Assembly (NCBI GenBank): GCA_029964075.1
Contig: CM057135.1
Location: 8,396,863-8,460,862, forward strand
DNA: 64,000 nt
Source of the DNA: Patiria pectinifera
Lineage: Eukaryota; Echinodermata; Asteroidea; Valvatida; Asterinidae
Direction of reading: 5' to 3'
Shown here: positions 1-8,056 of the stretch, in pieces
Layout of the letters: each line of letters starts with the position of its first letter
Numbering within the stretch: position 1 is the stretch's first letter
The notes under the pieces: model-generated
What the model was told of the DNA's origin: nothing
The model's database searches: none
Seen by the model: the letters and a program-made list of their open reading frames with translations, nothing else
Position numbers and translations under genes: made by a program

Positions 1-1129
1 CAACACCCGCCATTATCGGGACTTCCCGTCGCACACAATTTCAGTTTCGTTGTATTCTCGATGAATGGAGCCTCTAATTGAGGTGTAAACTGTTACTTTT
101 GTTTTTGCATTGTGTAAAAGTTTGGACTCAAGTCAAGTGTTGACAGTTGTTTATTATGCGGTTTCGTACTGATATCCTGCCTACATCATTGACAGACAGA
201 AGGCCTAATTTTTTAGGATAATGTGTTGTCTATCGATTAGAGTTTAAAAATGTTATCAGTATTCTTTGTTACTAAAATGTATGCTACATCTAAACATCAT
301 CTTCAATCATAGGAACTTAAAGCGCCCAGAAAACATGATTCCACAGACACACATAAAGACATTTGGCATTAGGGAAAATATAGTTGTCTACTAATATGCT
401 TCCTAGCTGCGCTACTGACAGCAGGAGCTTGAAGAGTTTCACTTATTTTGTATGAAGATTGATAGTTGTTATTGTCTTTTCTCATGGCTAATTGGCCATT
501 TGTGTTTAGCTATCGTTTACAGGAATAAAGTGCCACTAAATATCTTCTTGGCTATAGCAAAAAAAGAAGCTTGTTTACATGAATAATAATTTCTCAAAGA
601 AGTGATTGTTAAGGTACCTGTATGATCTTCACTATTGTAATTTCTTGCACGCTAGAATCCAAGCTACCCATTAACCAGCCATGGACTTGTCAAAGATCTT
701 TAGGATAATAAACGTCCATCCCATATATATTTTACTGTGTGCAAATGTCATTTGAAAACTCTTGACCCTTGACCCACGCATGACTTTCACACCTACAGTT
801 TGCACCAGGCCATTAACAAGCTAAACATGGCTTTGATGTTTACCATTTTCACAGTGGCACAACTCTCCTCAGGGTGACTCAACTCTCCTTAAGGATATGT
901 TCAACTCTCCTCAACTTGCAGGAGACTTGTGCCACTTGACAACTTTTTTTTAATGAAATATTGATGCAATATGCAATCATCTGGAAAAGCATTACCCCTG
1001 ACCATATTGTAACATAATAGTTGTACTTCATTATGATTATAAACGTTTCCGCCCAACTCACAAATAAAGAGAAATATTGGCAAAAATAGAAAAAATGGCT
1101 GAACTCTCCTGGATCTCCCCTACAGGGCG
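1..1129. other. No gene recognised
   Basis: AT-rich sequence. I see no long open frame, no recognisable domain and no clear repeat. It lies downstream, in minus-strand terms, of the duplicated-exon region that begins near 1130. Confidence 0.5.
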
Positions 1130-1257
1130 AGTACAGAAACGTATACTGGATTTCAAGGCCAAATATATGCCCTTTTAATCAAGCTGATGGTAATTAGTTG
1201 AGATATACATGTGCTTTTTAGTATTTTTTTTTGATACATGTTCTTCTTTATACTCAC

Positions 1258-1278
1258 CCTGCATATAGGCACTTCCAA
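1258..1278 (-). CDS. 21-nt microexon copy 1 (GSAYMQ)
   Basis: This short exon lies between a pyrimidine-rich acceptor ending CATTTAG and a GTGAGTA donor. It has phase 1 at both ends and encodes roughly V-G-S-A-Y-M-Q. The same 21 nt with the same splice sites occurs at 1774, 2817, 4279 and 5007, which supports a real cassette exon. Confidence 0.4.
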
Positions 1279-1329
1279 CTAAATGAAACAAAATTGCTCT
1301 AAGATTAAGTTACGACTTATTGTACATAC

Positions 1330-1404
1330 CCTTCTTGGCATGACACGAAGCCGCCACTGGTTGTCCCTCCTCCTCGTTATCTCTATCACTCTCACTTTCA
1401 GAAG
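1330..1404 (-). CDS. Acidic exon, 75-nt variant copy 1
   Basis: Phase 1-1 exon encoding S-E-S-E-S-D-R-D-N-E-E-E-G-Q-P. The acceptor is AAATTTCAG and the donor GTATGT. It looks chimeric: its acceptor flank matches that of the Ser-rich exon (5922), while its body matches the 112 nt acidic exon. An almost identical copy is at 4563-4637. Confidence 0.45.
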
Positions 1405-1773
1405 CTGAAATTTAGATTACAAGGTTGTACAGAGAATGTATCCTGATTAATGCTTTTTAAATACATGTACATGTGCATTCTATCCGCTTCTAAATGGTTT
1501 ATTTACATTGCTGTACTCTCAAAGGCATGCAAACTTTCCTCTGACCAGGAAAATTTATTGAACATTGCCTAAAACACGCTACATGTATACAAGAACTCCT
1601 ATTCTTGCAAACAAGGCATGCTTGGCAAAGTATGCTTTCATATAGAAACATCAATTAGAAATTAATTTCCGAGGGTGCACGATACCTCCTTCTTTCCACC
1701 CAACTAGATGGTCTTCAGGTGTAAATGTACTTTTTAATATTTTTTTTGTATACATGTTCTTCTTTATACTCAC

Positions 1774-1794
1774 CCTGCATATAGGCACTTCCAA
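1774..1794 (-). CDS. 21-nt microexon copy 2
   Basis: Same sequence and splice sites as the microexon at 1258-1278, in the next duplicated block. Confidence 0.4.
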
Positions 1795-1845
1795 CTAAAT
1801 GAAACAAAATTGCTCTAAGATTAAGTTATGACTTATTGTACATAC

Positions 1846-1957
1846 CCTTTTTGGCATGACACGAAGCCGCCACTGGTTGGTTGTCCCTCCTCCTCGTTAT
1901 CTCTATCGCTCTCACTGTCAGTCTCATCAATAACAGGCGCAAGCCTTTTTCTTTGAC
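1846..1957 (-). CDS. Acidic exon with basic start, copy 1
   Basis: The exon begins after TATTTTTCAG and encodes Q-R-K-R-L-A-P-V-I-D-E-T-D-S-E-S-D-R-D-N-E-E-E-G-Q-P, a basic patch followed by an acidic stretch. It ends at a GTATGT donor. A 4-bp tandem duplication (GGTTGGTT, 1875-1882) near its 3' end shifts the exit phase relative to the copy at 4351-4455, which lacks it. Confidence 0.45.
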
Positions 1958-2232
1958 CTGAAAAATACAATGAACATTGTATAATTAAATTCTACAACCG
2001 ACAGATTTGTTAAAGGGCCAAAACTCTCTAAAGTAGGAAAGCCAATGAGACAACTATCAAAGTCTTGGTTTATATTGCTGCTCTTGGGATTATTCTCAAT
2101 CCAAAATAACTTTAGTGGTGTGAAAGTTACACAATAAAAAGGCATTGTACCAAAGTAGGCCATCCTGTTGCAACATGTTGGCCAATTTTGGACTACGGCT
2201 TTGTCATTGTCGTCATCATCATCCCTTTTCAG

Positions 2233-2331
2233 CTACCAGTCGGCCATTCGCCAGCAGCCCCTCTTCAGCTTCCAGTCAGCCATCAGCCAGCATTCAGTAT
2301 TCAGCTAATGTGGTACGGCGAACCCGGAGAG
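2233..2331 (+). CDS. Inverted Ser/Arg-rich exon copy
   Basis: Plus-strand copy of the Ser-rich exon found on the minus strand at 5570-5922. It lies between CCCTTTTCAG and a GTGTGTGC donor, is 99 nt long and open (phase 1-1), and ends S-A-N-V-V-R-R-T-R-R. It sits in the opposite orientation to the rest of the gene, so it cannot join the minus-strand transcript. It shows that part of the array was inverted. Confidence 0.45.
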
Positions 2332-2816
2332 GTGTGTGCATTCTACTTCGTGCTTATTAAGTTTGTTTATTTTACCTATATAACACTTGTAGCTTTTATG
2401 ATGATGATGGTGAAGATGGGGATGCTGCTGGCGAATGGCCGACGGGAAGCTGAAATTTAGATAACAAGTTTTTACAGAGAATGTATCCTGATTAATGCTT
2501 GTTAAATACATGTACATGTGCATTCTATCCGCTTCTAATGGTTTATTTACATTGCTTTACTCTCAAAGGCATGCAATCTTTCCTCTGACCAGGAAAATTT
2601 ATTGAACATTGCTTAAAACACGCTACATGTATACAAGAACTCCTATTCTTGCAAACAAGGCATGCTTGGCAAAGTATGCTTTCATCAAGAAACATCAATT
2701 AGAAATTAATTTCCGAGGGTGCACGGTGCCTCCATCTTTCCACCCAACTAGATGGTTTCAGGTGTAAATGTACTTTTTAATTTTTTTTTTGTAAAAATGT
2801 TCTTCTTTATACTCAC

Positions 2817-2837
2817 CCTGCATAAAGGCACTTCCAA
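2817..2837 (-). CDS. 21-nt microexon copy 3
   Basis: Copy of the microexon at 1258 with one visible change (CATAAAGGCAC for CATATAGGCAC on the plus strand). The splice sites are kept. The change turns the Tyr codon TAT into TTT (Phe). Confidence 0.35.
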
Positions 2838-2888
2838 CTAAATGAAACAAAATTGCTCAAAGATTAAGTTACGACTTATTGTACATAC

Positions 2889-3000
2889 CCTTCTTGGCAT
2901 GACACGAAGCCGCCACTGGTTGGTTGTCCCTCCTCCTCGTTATCTTTATCACTCCCACTGTCAGTCTCATCAATAACAGGCGAAAGCCTTTTTCTTTGAC
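2889..3000 (-). CDS. Acidic exon copy 2
   Basis: A 112 nt copy of the exon at 1846-1957 with small substitutions and the same 4-bp duplication. Acceptor and donor are intact. Confidence 0.4.
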
Positions 3001-3385
3001 CTGGAAAATACAATGAACATTGTATAATTAAATTCTACAACCGACAGATTTGTTAAAGGGCGAAAACTTTCTAAAATAGGAAAGCCAATGAGACAACTAT
3101 CAAAGTCTTGGTTTATATTGCTGCTCTTGGGATTATTCTCAATCCAACATAACTTTAGTGGTGTGAAAGTTACTCACAGGAAATCAGCCTTAGCCAAGGC
3201 TATCACAATAATGCCTACATAATGATTAGGTTCCTCCATACACTTATTTTTAGGGTACCTTTGGGAGACGTATTGGCGTTGGTCAAGTCACCTTGTGGAG
3301 ACATTTTATATACATATATTATTGTATGTTCCAGATGTTTTGCAGCTCAACTGTTAAAACTATGTTGTATCCAAACAAGCCACAG

Positions 3386-3560
3386 TATCATCGAGAACGA
3401 CAAACCAAATCTAAAGATGAAATGACCATTTGTGGAATAAGCAAAGATTTTTTATTCCAATCTATTCTTCAAGCGTCATAAGAAGCATTGCCAGGGTGAT
3501 ACTGCTTAAGTGGTCTGTGTTGTACCTTTGTGTCCTACCTGCAAGTCAACAAAGATATCT
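3386..3560 (+). pseudogene. Inverted, broken copy of zinc-finger/recombinase segment
   Basis: The plus strand here matches the minus strand at about 7505-7665: the linker with Y-H-R-E-R-Q-T-K-S-K, the second zinc finger and the start of the recombinase domain. The second finger Cys is Ser here (TGC to AGC). The frame is lost through an extra T in a T run, a different lesion from the extra A in the main copy. It is a truncated inverted duplicate with no function I can support. Confidence 0.6.
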
Positions 3561-3659
3561 CAGAATAGTGCTAGTTTTAGTCTATGGCATTGTCATTGTC
3601 GTCGTCGTCATCATATAGGTAAAACAAACAGAATTAATAAGCATGAAGTAGAATGCACA

Positions 3660-3815
3660 CACCTCTCTGGGTTCGTCGTACCACATTAGCTGAAGACTGA
3701 ATGCTGGCTAAAGGCCGTCTGGATTCTGAAGACAGACTGCCAGCTGACGGCCAACTGGTAGCTGGAGACCGACTCAAAGCTGAAGACTGATTGCTGGCAG
3801 ACGGCCAACAGCTTT
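3660..3815 (-). pseudogene. Degenerate Ser-rich exon copy
   Basis: The minus strand resembles the Ser-rich exon at 5570-5922, including the V-V-R-R-T-like end beside a donor-like GTGTG. The 36-bp units are strongly diverged. Confidence 0.35.
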
Positions 3816-4278
3816 TCCCTCCACCTTCAAAGTATATGATTTCAGAAGCCCATATTAATCAAGCTGATTAGTTTAGTGGGAATAAGGGGGTATCGTGCAC
3901 CCTCGGAAATCAATTTCTTATGGATGTCTCTAGATCAGAAAAAATGCATAGAAAACATTTTGCTATGTTAAAAAATCAAAAAATTTCCCACGTATAATTT
4001 TTATGCAAATCAGTGCAGATAACTGAAAAAGAAAGGTGGACTCGGCCTCGGCCCTGGACTCGGCCCCTAAAGTACTCGGAGTACTCTGTACTCGGCTTTG
4101 AGGACTCGACTCCAACACTGTATATAACAGCATATCCCAACATACAAGGCGAGTACAAAAAAGTATACTGGATTTCACGGCCAAATATATGCCATATTAA
4201 TCAAGCTGATGGTGTTTAGTTGAGATAAACATGTGCTTTTTAGTATTTTTTTGTATACATGTTCTTCTTTATACTCAC

Positions 4279-4299
4279 CCTGCATATAGGCACTTCCAA
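4279..4299 (-). CDS. 21-nt microexon copy 4
   Basis: Same microexon and splice sites as at 1258-1278. Another copy starting at about 4494 has lost its donor: the sequence runs straight into the flank of the acidic-exon block, marking a duplication junction. Confidence 0.4.
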
Positions 4300-4350
4300 C
4301 TAAATGAAACAAAATTACCCTAAGATTAAGTTACGACTTATTGTACATAC

Positions 4351-4455
4351 CCTTCTTGGCATGACATGAAGCCGCTACTGGTTGTTCCTCCTCCTCGTTA
4401 TCTCTATCACTCTCACTGTCAGTCTCATCAATAACAGCAAGCCTTTTTGTTTGAC
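4351..4455 (-). CDS. Acidic exon copy 3 (in-phase form)
   Basis: A 105 nt version lacking one codon and the 4-bp duplication present in other copies. It keeps phase 1 on both sides, so it is the best-preserved cassette of this type. Confidence 0.45.
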
Positions 4456-4562
4456 CTGGAAAATACAATGAACATTGTATAATTAAATTCCCTGCATATA
4501 GGCACTTCCAACTAAATGAAACAAAATTGCTCTAAGATTAAGTTACGACTTATTGTACATAC

Positions 4563-4637
4563 CCTTCTTGGCATGACACGAAGCCGCCACTGGTTGTCCC
4601 TCCTCCTCGTTATCTCTATCACTCTCACTTTCAGAAG
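4563..4637 (-). CDS. Acidic exon, 75-nt variant copy 2
   Basis: Nearly identical to 1330-1404, with the same chimeric acceptor flank and GTATGT donor. Confidence 0.45.
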
Positions 4638-5006
4638 CTGAAATTTAGATTACAAGGTTGTACAGAGAATGTATCCTGATTAATGCTTTTTAAATACATG
4701 TACATGTGCATTCTATCCGCTTCTAAATGGTTTATTTACATTGCTGTACTCTCAAAGGCATGCAAACTTTCCTCTGACCAGGAAAATTTATTGAACATTG
4801 CTTAAAACACGCTACATGTATACAAGAACTCCTATTCTTGCAAACAAGGCATGCTTGGCAAAGTATGCTTTCATATAGAAACATCAATTAGAAATTAATT
4901 TCCGAGGGTGCACGATACCTCCTTCTTTCCACCCAACTAGATGGTCTTCAGGTGTAAATGTACTTTTTAATATTTTTTTTGTATACATGTTCTTCTTTAT
5001 ACTCAC

Positions 5007-5027
5007 CCTGCATATAGGCACTTCCAA
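5007..5027 (-). CDS. 21-nt microexon copy 5
   Basis: Same microexon and splice sites as at 1258-1278. Confidence 0.4.
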
Positions 5028-5078
5028 CTAAATGAAACAAAATTGCTCTAAGATTAAGTTATGACTTATTGTACATAC

Positions 5079-5190
5079 CCTTCTTGGCTTGACACGAAGC
5101 CGCCACTGGTTGGTTGTCCCTCCTCCTCGTTATCTCTATCGCTCTCACTGTCAGTCTCATCAATAACAGGCGCAAGCCTTTTTCTTTGAC
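5079..5190 (-). CDS. Acidic exon copy 4
   Basis: A 112 nt copy, nearly identical to 1846-1957, with the 4-bp duplication. It is the first acidic exon downstream of the recombinase and Ser-rich exons. Confidence 0.45.
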
Positions 5191-5451
5191 CTGGAAAATA
5201 CAATGAACATTGTATAATTAAATTCTACAACCGACAGATTTGTTAAAGGGCGAAAACTTTCTAAAGTAGGAAAGCCAATGAGACAACTATCAAAAGTCTT
5301 GGTTTATATTGCTGCTCTTGGGATTATTCTCAATCCAACATATCTTTAGTGGTGTGAAAGTTACACAATTAAAAGGCGTTGTACCAAAGTAGGCCATCCT
5401 GTTGCAACATGTTGGCCAATTTTGGACTACGGCTTTGTCATTGTCGTTATC

Positions 5452-5500
5452 GTCATCATCATCATCATCATCATCATCATCCCCATCTTCACCATCATCA
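5452..5500. repeat. (CAT)n microsatellite
   Basis: A run of CAT triplets between the Ser-rich exon and the acidic exon copy. In one minus-strand frame it reads as poly-Asp, but it sits in a probable intron. Confidence 0.8.
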
Positions 5501-5569
5501 TCATAAAAGCTACAAGTGTTATATAGGTAAATAAACAAAATTAATAAGCACGAAGTAGAATGCACACAC

Positions 5570-5922
5570 CTCTCCGGGTTCGCCGTACCACATTAGCTGA
5601 AGACTGAATGCTGGTTGATGGCTGACGGGAAGCTGTAGAGGGACTACTGGCAAATGGCCGACTGGTAGCTGAAGAGGGACTGCTGGCGAATGGCGGACTG
5701 GAAGCTGTAGAGGGACTGCTGGCCAATGGCCGACTGGAAGCTGAAGAGGGACTGTTTGGTTGATGGCCGACTGGAAGCTGAAGAGGGACTTCTGGCGAAT
5801 GGCCGACTGGAAGCTGAAGAGGGACTGTTTGGTTGATGGCCGACTGGAAGCTGAAGAGGGACTTCTGGCGAATGGCCGACTGGAAGCTGAAGAGGGACTG
5901 CTGGCGAATGGCCTACTGGAAG
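5570..5922 (-). CDS. Ser-rich 36-bp-repeat exon
   Basis: The exon lies between the acceptor TAAATTTCAG and the donor GTGTGTGC. It is built of 36-bp units encoding about S-S-R-P-F-A-S-S-P-S-S-A. It ends R-R-T-R-R and enters and leaves in phase 1. Two of the units are 37 bp (AACCAAACAG variants), so the exon as sequenced changes frame and meets a stop; without those two extra bases its length would be a multiple of three. It follows the recombinase exon directly. Function unknown; probably a disordered tail. Confidence 0.5.
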
Positions 5923-6221
5923 CTGAAATTTAGATTACAAGGTTGCACAGTGAATGTATCCCGATTAATGCTTTTTAAATACATGTACATGTGCATTCTA
6001 TCCGCTTCTAATTGTTTATTTACATTATTTCACTTCAAAGGCATGCAATCCTTCCTCTGACCAGGAATATTGATTGAACATTGCTAAAAACATTCTTGCA
6101 AACAAGGCATGCTTGGCAAAGTATGCTTTCAGCAAGCACCTAATGGTGCAAAATTTTACTGTTTAGAAATGATGTACCTAGAACTGTGACCAAGCAAAGT
6201 AATACATATACATTGTCTCAC

Positions 6222-7605
6222 CTGTGTCAATGTGCGTGAGAATATTCCCGACATGAGTGACTTCCTGGATCGCCAGAGGAGCTTGGTAAATATTCTCGTT
6301 GATCTCACCCGAGTGGCCCATATGCTTAAAAAATAGGGCCCTCTTTGCTTCAGGCAACTCAAATGCGGCATACATTGTGCTCACCCTGTGTCGATTTTTA
6401 GTGGCATTAATCCGAGACTTGTCTTTGATACCAGCTGCCTTGCATACACTGTCCAGTGCATGCCAGCCTGTGACATGGGTTGAAGAATTTTGTGTGCATG
6501 CAAACACGTAAGTGTTGTTATCTGGCACACCAGCCATTTGCCTTACTTCAGGGTCACTCAGATGCATCATTGCTTTGACGGTATCCTTGGGAAACAATAC
6601 TGGCACTAAGTGATTATTTCCCTTGCCGGTCTGGTATGTAACTTTTAATTCATCTAGCATATCCTTTTGCAGAGGGTCGTCAATTGCGTCAGCCTTCTGC
6701 TGGTCTATCCAAACATCAGCCCTGGCTTCTTGCCATTCATCAATTATCAACCTGCAAGGTTCACCACCACGACGCGCGTTGAAGAGTGTCAGCCTGGAAA
6801 CAGTCAAGTCACGAAGTTTCTTGAAACTGTGAGCATCCAACATAGTATACTGGTCATTAATCATACCATCAACTTCCTCTATAGCATATGTGCGTAATTT
6901 CTGCATATCTTCTTCTAGAGGCAATGCATTGGGTCTTCTCAGCTTTACATGCCGATTCTTATTGATGGCATAAATTGCGTCCCCAAAGATGAAGCTGTGG
7001 TTCAACTCAAAGACAGCAAGGAACTTGTCAATCTGATCAGCACCTGTATCATCTCCCTCAGCGAGACATGTTGCCTTCGTTACTTTACATGCCAACTTTA
7101 TGAGATAATAGAGACCACACTTTAAACCGGACTTTAGGCCTCCGCTATTTTCTTCAGCCCTTGTGTACACCGTGATGGCTTCACTGAGAACCTGAAAGTG
7201 TAGCCTATCAAACATGACTCCTGCATTTCCTTTCAGGACTCCCTTTCCAAGTACTTCGTGCTGCTGCTGCTTAAATACTTCAAACAGAGAGGCAAGCCTG
7301 CGCATGTTAGCCATAACAGATTTCCGAACTTGAGACTTTTTATCCTGTTTGCTCCTTTCTTTTGCCCACAATCTTCTTCCTATGTTAGTAATGACCTCAT
7401 CACTTCTGCATATTTCACCAATGTCATCACTACGGAATTTTGACAACATTTCCTGGGTAAATTCAGAGACGTCTTCATTGACTTGCACGTCCGACATAAG
7501 TAGTGATACAGGTACAGCACAGGCCACTGAAGCAGTATCACCCTGGCAATGCTTCTTATGACGCTTGAAGAATGGTTTGGAATAAAAATCTTTTGCATAT
7601 TCCAC
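6222..7605 (-). CDS. Tyrosine-recombinase-like domain
   Basis: Intact open frame of about 460 residues up to the splice donor at 6222. It starts in the second zinc finger (F-Y-S-K-P-F-F-K-R-H-K-K-H-C). An all-helical region follows, then a catalytic-type core: Arg in F-N-A-R-R-G-G-E, the R-H-R-V-S-T segment in the box II His/Arg position, and H-M-G-H-S followed by I-Y-Q-A-P with the likely nucleophile Tyr. This spacing fits tyrosine recombinases of the Crypton/phage-integrase fold and resembles multi-copy invertebrate proteins with the same zinc-finger front end. Activity is inferred only from motifs. The finger is cut off from its upstream half by an extra base at 7591-7594. Confidence 0.65.
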
Positions 7606-8056
7606 AAATGGTCATTTTGTCTTTAGATTTGGTTTGTCGTTCTCGATGATACTGTGGTTTGCTTTTCTTCATTTGTTCTTTATTGATGTAAAGAATTCTC
7701 TCTTTCTTGAAGTTAGCCATGGCAACATATCTTTCTTTTTTTGGTAGCTTTAGAATCTCTTTCACGGCGTCTTCATGCTTGTGCGCTCTTGTGATGTGTC
7801 TCGATAGTTTCTCCCCGCAGCTCTTGTGACAGAATGGGCAAATTCTTGAGGGCTTTTGGTATGGTGTTTTCTTAACGCCCTTCTCTGGTGCTCTTGGAGA
7901 TGGGTCAGATGTCGGTTCAGTTATCTCTTTACCTTCTGTGCTGGTGAGTAGGTGCATGTCACCTTGGCCACTCAACACTGCTTTTTCAAGGAAGGAAGGA
8001 AGGTTCACAACCTTCATTTTCAGAAGATTCACTTTCAGTCTCAGGTACATATTCAT
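7556..8056 (-). CDS. C2H2 zinc-finger and linker segment
   Basis: Open frame encoding a C-P-F-C-x8-H-x3-H finger (R-I-C-P-F-C-H-K-S-C, then S-R-H-I-T-R-A-H-K-H) and a helical linker (E-I-L-K-L-P-K-K-E-R). It then reaches the first half of a second finger, I-C-G-I-C. The frame then runs into a stop, whereas the next frame supplies the missing half-finger F-F-K-R-H-K-K-H-C. A single extra A in the run at 7591-7594 explains this. Upstream it overlaps the Pro-rich frame, separated by a four-copy AAGG run. The finger probably binds DNA next to the recombinase. Confidence 0.6.
   Translation of the reverse strand: MNMYLRLKVNLLKMKVVNLPSFLEKAVLSGQGDMHLLTSTEGKEITEPTSDPSPRAPEKGVKKTPYQKPSRICPFCHKSCGEKLSRHITRAHKHEDAVKEILKLPKKERYVAMANFKKERILYINKEQMKKSKPQYHRERQTKSKDKMTICGICKRFLFQTILQAS
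7591..7594 (-). other. Frameshift in homopolymer
   Basis: The minus strand has AAAA where three A would keep the second finger (C-G-I-C-K, then F-Y-S-K) in one frame. It could be a real mutation or a homopolymer sequencing error. Confidence 0.6.

Larger units (their letters stand above)
1130..6000 (-). repeat. Array of duplicated small exons, 3' part of SET/recombinase gene
   Basis: The same blocks recur several times: a 112 nt acidic exon or its 75 nt variant, a 21 nt microexon, a Ser-rich exon, and their intronic flanks. The blocks around 1140-2160, 2460-3180, 4140-4490 and 4495-5400 are nearly identical over hundreds of bases. Most copies keep AG acceptors and GT donors. The long recombinase exon ends in phase 1 at 6222, and the microexons, the 75 nt variants and the in-frame Ser-rich unit are all phase 1-1, so they could be added as cassettes. 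Parts of the array are inverted (2233-2331 and 3386-3560 on the plus strand). Whether all copies are spliced into one transcript is inference. Confidence 0.6.

Noticed and set aside
5290-5565. Minus-strand poly-Asp frame
   Set aside because: A CAT microsatellite in a probable intron, with no splice sites that would include it.
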